A DNA stretch of 46,962 nt. Origin: Rhodospirillaceae bacterium bin65 (GTDB lineage: Bacteria > Pseudomonadota > Alphaproteobacteria > Bin65). Numbering within the stretch: position 1 is the stretch's first letter; every line of letters starts with the position of its first letter. The position numbers were made by a program, and so were the translations under genes. The DNA is taken from contig MPMX01000034.1 in the NCBI GenBank assembly GCA_002238725.1, forward strand, positions 1 to 46,962, given 5' to 3'. The notes below the pieces were generated by a model. That model had not been told where the DNA came from and did no database searches. It saw only the letters and a list, made by a program, of their open reading frames with translations. Below, piece after piece: positions 44,932 through 46,962 of this stretch.

Positions 44932-46133
44932 CATGGGCCGCCGGCAAAGTCGCCTTGTGGTACGCCGCGACGGATCACACTCCGGCGGGCGCCGCCGGCG
45001 TCGCACGCGGGCGCGCGTTCCATCGCCCCTATGTCGGCCTGTGCGGCGGCAAACCAGTCGTCCCCGGGCGCCGCCGGTTTATCGCCTGTCGGATCGTCTG
45101 TCGGATCGGGCGCCGGCTCTTCCGGCAACGCCTCTTCCCGCGCCGGCTCGTCCGCCCCGGATCGCCGCCCGGACGGCGATTCGGCGCGGCGCGCCTCGGC
45201 CTCGATTTCCTCGTCGAACGCCAGCTGGGCCTCGCTCCACAGGTCGGTCGGCCGGACGCCCGCGCGCATTTCCTGCATCCAGAGGCTCTCGGACGTATCG
45301 ACTTGCGCATCGTCGCCCGGCTGGAGGTCCGGGCCGGTCCGCGGGACCGGCAGCCCGCCGCGCGCGTACCGTTCTTCCGGCGGATCGTCGGCGACCGTAC
45401 CGGCCCTGTCGTCAGAAGCGTCGTCCGGAGCGGCGTCCGCCGCAGCCTGCAATACTGTCGGCCTCGGCGCATGGACGGCCGCGCGCCCGAGCCATTGGCG
45501 GTCTTCGATGGCGCCCTCGTGCGTCCGGTCGGCCTCCGCCCCGGCTCCCGCGCCGGCGCAAGGCGCGCGCAACGGCGACCCGGCCGCGGCCCGGCGCCGG
45601 GCGAGCGCCCGCTCCGCCCGGTCCCGCTCCATGCGCACCGCGCCGGCCAACGGACCGTCCGGCAGGCCGACCTCCGCGGTGGCGTCGAAGTCGAACTCCG
45701 GCAGGCCCAGTGCGCCGAACTCGTCCTCGCCGGGCACCGGCCACAGTGCGCCCCGGTTCGCCTCGCCCGCGCCGGCCAGGCCCGAAAGCGCCTCCTGTTT
45801 CCGGATCACCAGATACATGAGCCATGCCGAACCCCGGTCGACCGCTGCGTCCCAGGCCTGTTCGAGGCGCGCAAGCAGGATCCGCGCCTCCGCCCGCTCC
45901 GATTCGCGCCAGAGAAGGCGGATCTGGCGCACCCGCTCGACGATATGGGGCCGCTGCAGCAGCGCGTGGCCGGTCTGCCGCGCCGAGGCCGGGGCATAGC
46001 CGGACTGGCGCGCCGAACCGGCGGCGTTGCCGGTCGCCACAAAATGCCGGCAGAAGGCCTCCTGCCGGCTCGACAGGACGGGAAAGCGCTCGGCCTCCGG
46101 AATCATCTCAGGCACTGGGTCGGGGTGCACCAC
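44931..46133 (-). CDS. Orphan phage terminase small subunit-like protein with long C-terminal extension
   Basis: The first 70 residues of this 400-residue protein match the terminase small subunit (TerS) DNA-binding domain: LSSRQEAFCRHFVATGNAAG, then SARQSGYAPASARQTGHALL and VRQIRLL. About 300 residues follow that are rich in Ala, Pro, Asp, Glu and Arg and look disordered; no known domain is seen. No large terminase, portal or other phage gene is nearby. GTG 46133 is chosen because GGAG lies seven bases upstream; an upstream ATG at 46172 falls inside the -10 element. Small terminases bind repeated or pac DNA to start packaging; here a regulatory or domesticated role is possible. Confidence 0.7.
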   Translation of the reverse strand: MVHPDPVPEMIPEAERFPVLSSRQEAFCRHFVATGNAAGSARQSGYAPASARQTGHALLQRPHIVERVRQIRLLWRESERAEARILLARLEQAWDAAVDRGSAWLMYLVIRKQEALSGLAGAGEANRGALWPVPGEDEFGALGLPEFDFDATAEVGLPDGPLAGAVRMERDRAERALARRRAAAGSPLRAPCAGAGAGAEADRTHEGAIEDRQWLGRAAVHAPRPTVLQAAADAAPDDASDDRAGTVADDPPEERYARGGLPVPRTGPDLQPGDDAQVDTSESLWMQEMRAGVRPTDLWSEAQLAFDEEIEAEARRAESPSGRRSGADEPAREEALPEEPAPDPTDDPTGDKPAAPGDDWFAAAQADIGAMERAPACDAGGARRSVIRRGVPQGDFAGGP

Positions 46134-46170
46134 GATCGTTCTCCACTTTCGCTGTTTGTTCCACCCCGGC

Positions 46171-46198
46171 AATCTAGAAACTTTTCCTGTCTAGTCAA
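46171..46198 (-). promoter_or_regulatory. Sigma-70-type promoter of the terminase-like gene, with overlapping dyad
   Basis: On the minus strand TTGACT (46193-46198) and TAGATT (46171-46176) are 16 bases apart, a good housekeeping promoter ending about 37 bases before GTG 46133. CTAGA (46174-46178) and TCTAG (46190-46194) form a small dyad across the spacer, which could be an operator for self-regulation, as in many phage-type DNA-binding proteins. Confidence 0.6.
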
Positions 46199-46261
46199 GT
46201 ATTATTTCTTTGTTCCGGTGCCGCCGCGCCTGTTCCACGATGCAGAAATCCCGAAAAATCG

Positions 46262-46482
46262 GCTCGGGCAGAGCCGGGATGGGCGCTGGCGGACCCTTCC
46301 CCACGACACCTCTCCCCCTGCCCCTCTCCCAAGGGGAGGAGGGATAAGGCATTGAAATCGCGCCGGTTTTCGGCTTGGGCGCAGCGCTTCCGGAGCAACG
46401 CTCCCCTCCCTTTGGATTCCTCCGCAAATCGCCGCGCGCGTCCGCGGCGCTATACCTCCCCCTCTTCAGAGGGGGAGGCCAG
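46262..46482. repeat. Dispersed repeat, copy 3 (right of terminase-like gene)
   Basis: A diverged copy of the unit at 44628-44850, in the same orientation. Shared landmarks are TCGGGCAGAGCC, the CTCTCCCAAGGGGAGG hairpin, ATTG-AAT-GCG followed by GGTTTTCGGCTT-GGCGC, and the CCTCCCCCTCTTCAGAGGGGGAGG hairpin near its end (46458-46481). Confidence 0.72.
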
Positions 46483-46555
46483 GTGGGGGTGGCGTGCCGC
46501 CCGTACCCGTTGCGAGACGCACGTCGCCCCAAGGCGACACCGCCGACGGCCCGGA

Positions 46556-46604
46556 ACACCCCCATCCCCTCCGCTTCGCTCCGGGACTTCCCCCGCTGAA
46601 GCGG
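46556..46604. repeat. 49-bp perfect inverted repeat, right arm
   Basis: Exact reverse complement of 44883-44931. Together the arms bracket a 1,722-bp segment that holds the terminase-like gene, its promoter and repeat copy 3. No target-site duplication is evident outside the arms. Confidence 0.9.
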
Positions 46605-46773
46605 GGGAAGGACATCCTTTGCGGTTTGAAGCCGTTTCGCAGAGGAATCCCGCCGGGGAGGGGGCGAACAGCGTTGAAGGCAGATCATGCGCGGCGCCGT
46701 TGCTTCGCACGCGCCGGTGCCTGTACGGTCGCCGCAGCGGGAAGCCGCCAATCGATTGACGCGGGAGATGAGA

Positions 46774-46962
46774 ATGCTTCGAGTTTGCGCCGCGCTGTCT
46801 GTGGTTCTGCTGGTTCCGGGGATGGCCTCGGCCAAGGAGCTGAAACCCAAATTCGGCGATATCGGCGGCGTCTACTACACCGACGTGTCGCAGAACCGCG
46901 AGGCCTGCCGGCAGGCGATCAAAAACAAGATCGCCCTGTGCCGCCAGAATACGAGCTTCGTC
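46774..46962 (+). CDS. Secreted protein of unknown function (5' part only)
   Basis: An open frame starts at ATG 46774 after GGGAG and runs without a stop to the end of the window (63 codons). The first 20 residues (MLRVCAALSVVLLVPGMASA) are a clear signal peptide. The mature part begins KELKPKFGDIGGVYYTDVSQ and contains cysteines in REACRQ and ALCRQN that could form a disulfide. I do not recognise the family, and the rest of the gene is missing. Confidence 0.72.
   Translation, partial: MLRVCAALSVVLLVPGMASAKELKPKFGDIGGVYYTDVSQNREACRQAIKNKIALCRQNTSFV

Larger units (their letters stand above)
46199..46773. other. Repeat-filled intergenic region
   Basis: No gene is supported here. It contains repeat copy 3 (46262-46482), the right arm of the 49-bp inverted repeat (46556-46604) and a further fragment CCGTTTCGCAGAGGAATCCC at 46632-46652. 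The last 90 bases should hold the promoter of the secreted-protein gene at 46774. Confidence 0.6.

Overview
The window looks like a piece of the chromosome of a GC-rich alphaproteobacterium, probably of the Rhodospirillales type. The reasons are gene order and gene content: DUF3576 lipoprotein - leuS - lptE - holA running towards parB - parA - rsmG - mnmG, a LON-domain/Trm112-like/DUF971 gene trio facing a UbiH-type hydroxylase, glnK-amtB next to ftsK - lolA - xth, and perfect alphaproteobacterial-style parS sites beside parAB. I see no transposase, integrase, rRNA, tRNA or CRISPR array. The species was not identified; everything is read from sequence alone.

Layout. 1-598: dispersed repeat (cut by the window edge), an AT-rich stretch and a TetR-type operator-like site. 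599-3331: LON-domain protein, Trm112-like protein, DUF971 protein, a palindromic repeat and the convergent ubiquinone hydroxylase gene. 3526-7121: sigma-54 promoter, glnK1-amtB1, glnK2-amtB2, closed by a strong intrinsic terminator (ammonium sensing and uptake). 7312-13542: ftsK, lolA-like, a class I glutamine-amidotransferase-like hydrolase with a probable leaderless start, xth, and a beta-lactamase-fold hydrolase. 13556-30435: two divergent operons. Leftward run a half-ABC exporter with a degenerate, internally expanded ATPase domain, a cyclic-nucleotide-binding protein and a small methyltransferase. Rightward run eleven tightly packed genes: four glycosyltransferases (two MurG-like, two GT4-like), a histidine phosphatase, a polysaccharide-deacetylase-like protein, a small membrane protein, and a complete Yej/Dpp-type peptide ABC importer. 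30452-34460 (leftward): YggS, an OmpR-type response regulator, a metallo-beta-lactamase-fold hydrolase and a membrane adenylate cyclase with a 40-bp dyad at its start. 34635-39447 (rightward): DUF3576 lipoprotein, leuS, lptE, holA. 39469-43843 (leftward): mnmG, rsmG, parA, parB with two parS sites. 43844-46962: a repeat-dense segment carrying an orphan phage-terminase-small-subunit-like gene between direct and inverted repeats, then the start of a secreted protein gene cut by the window end.

How the parts may work together. The best candidate for an undescribed system is the divergent locus at 13.5-30.4 kb: glycan-building enzymes, a deacetylase-like enzyme, a non-canonical ABC protein likely unable to hydrolyse ATP normally, a cNMP-binding regulator and a peptide importer, all co-oriented in two divergent transcription units. 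An adenylate cyclase lies immediately downstream of the importer genes, so cAMP control of the locus is a testable idea. The second candidate is the terminase-small-subunit-like gene, which sits between about 220-bp direct repeats and 49-bp perfect inverted repeats and has its own clear promoter.
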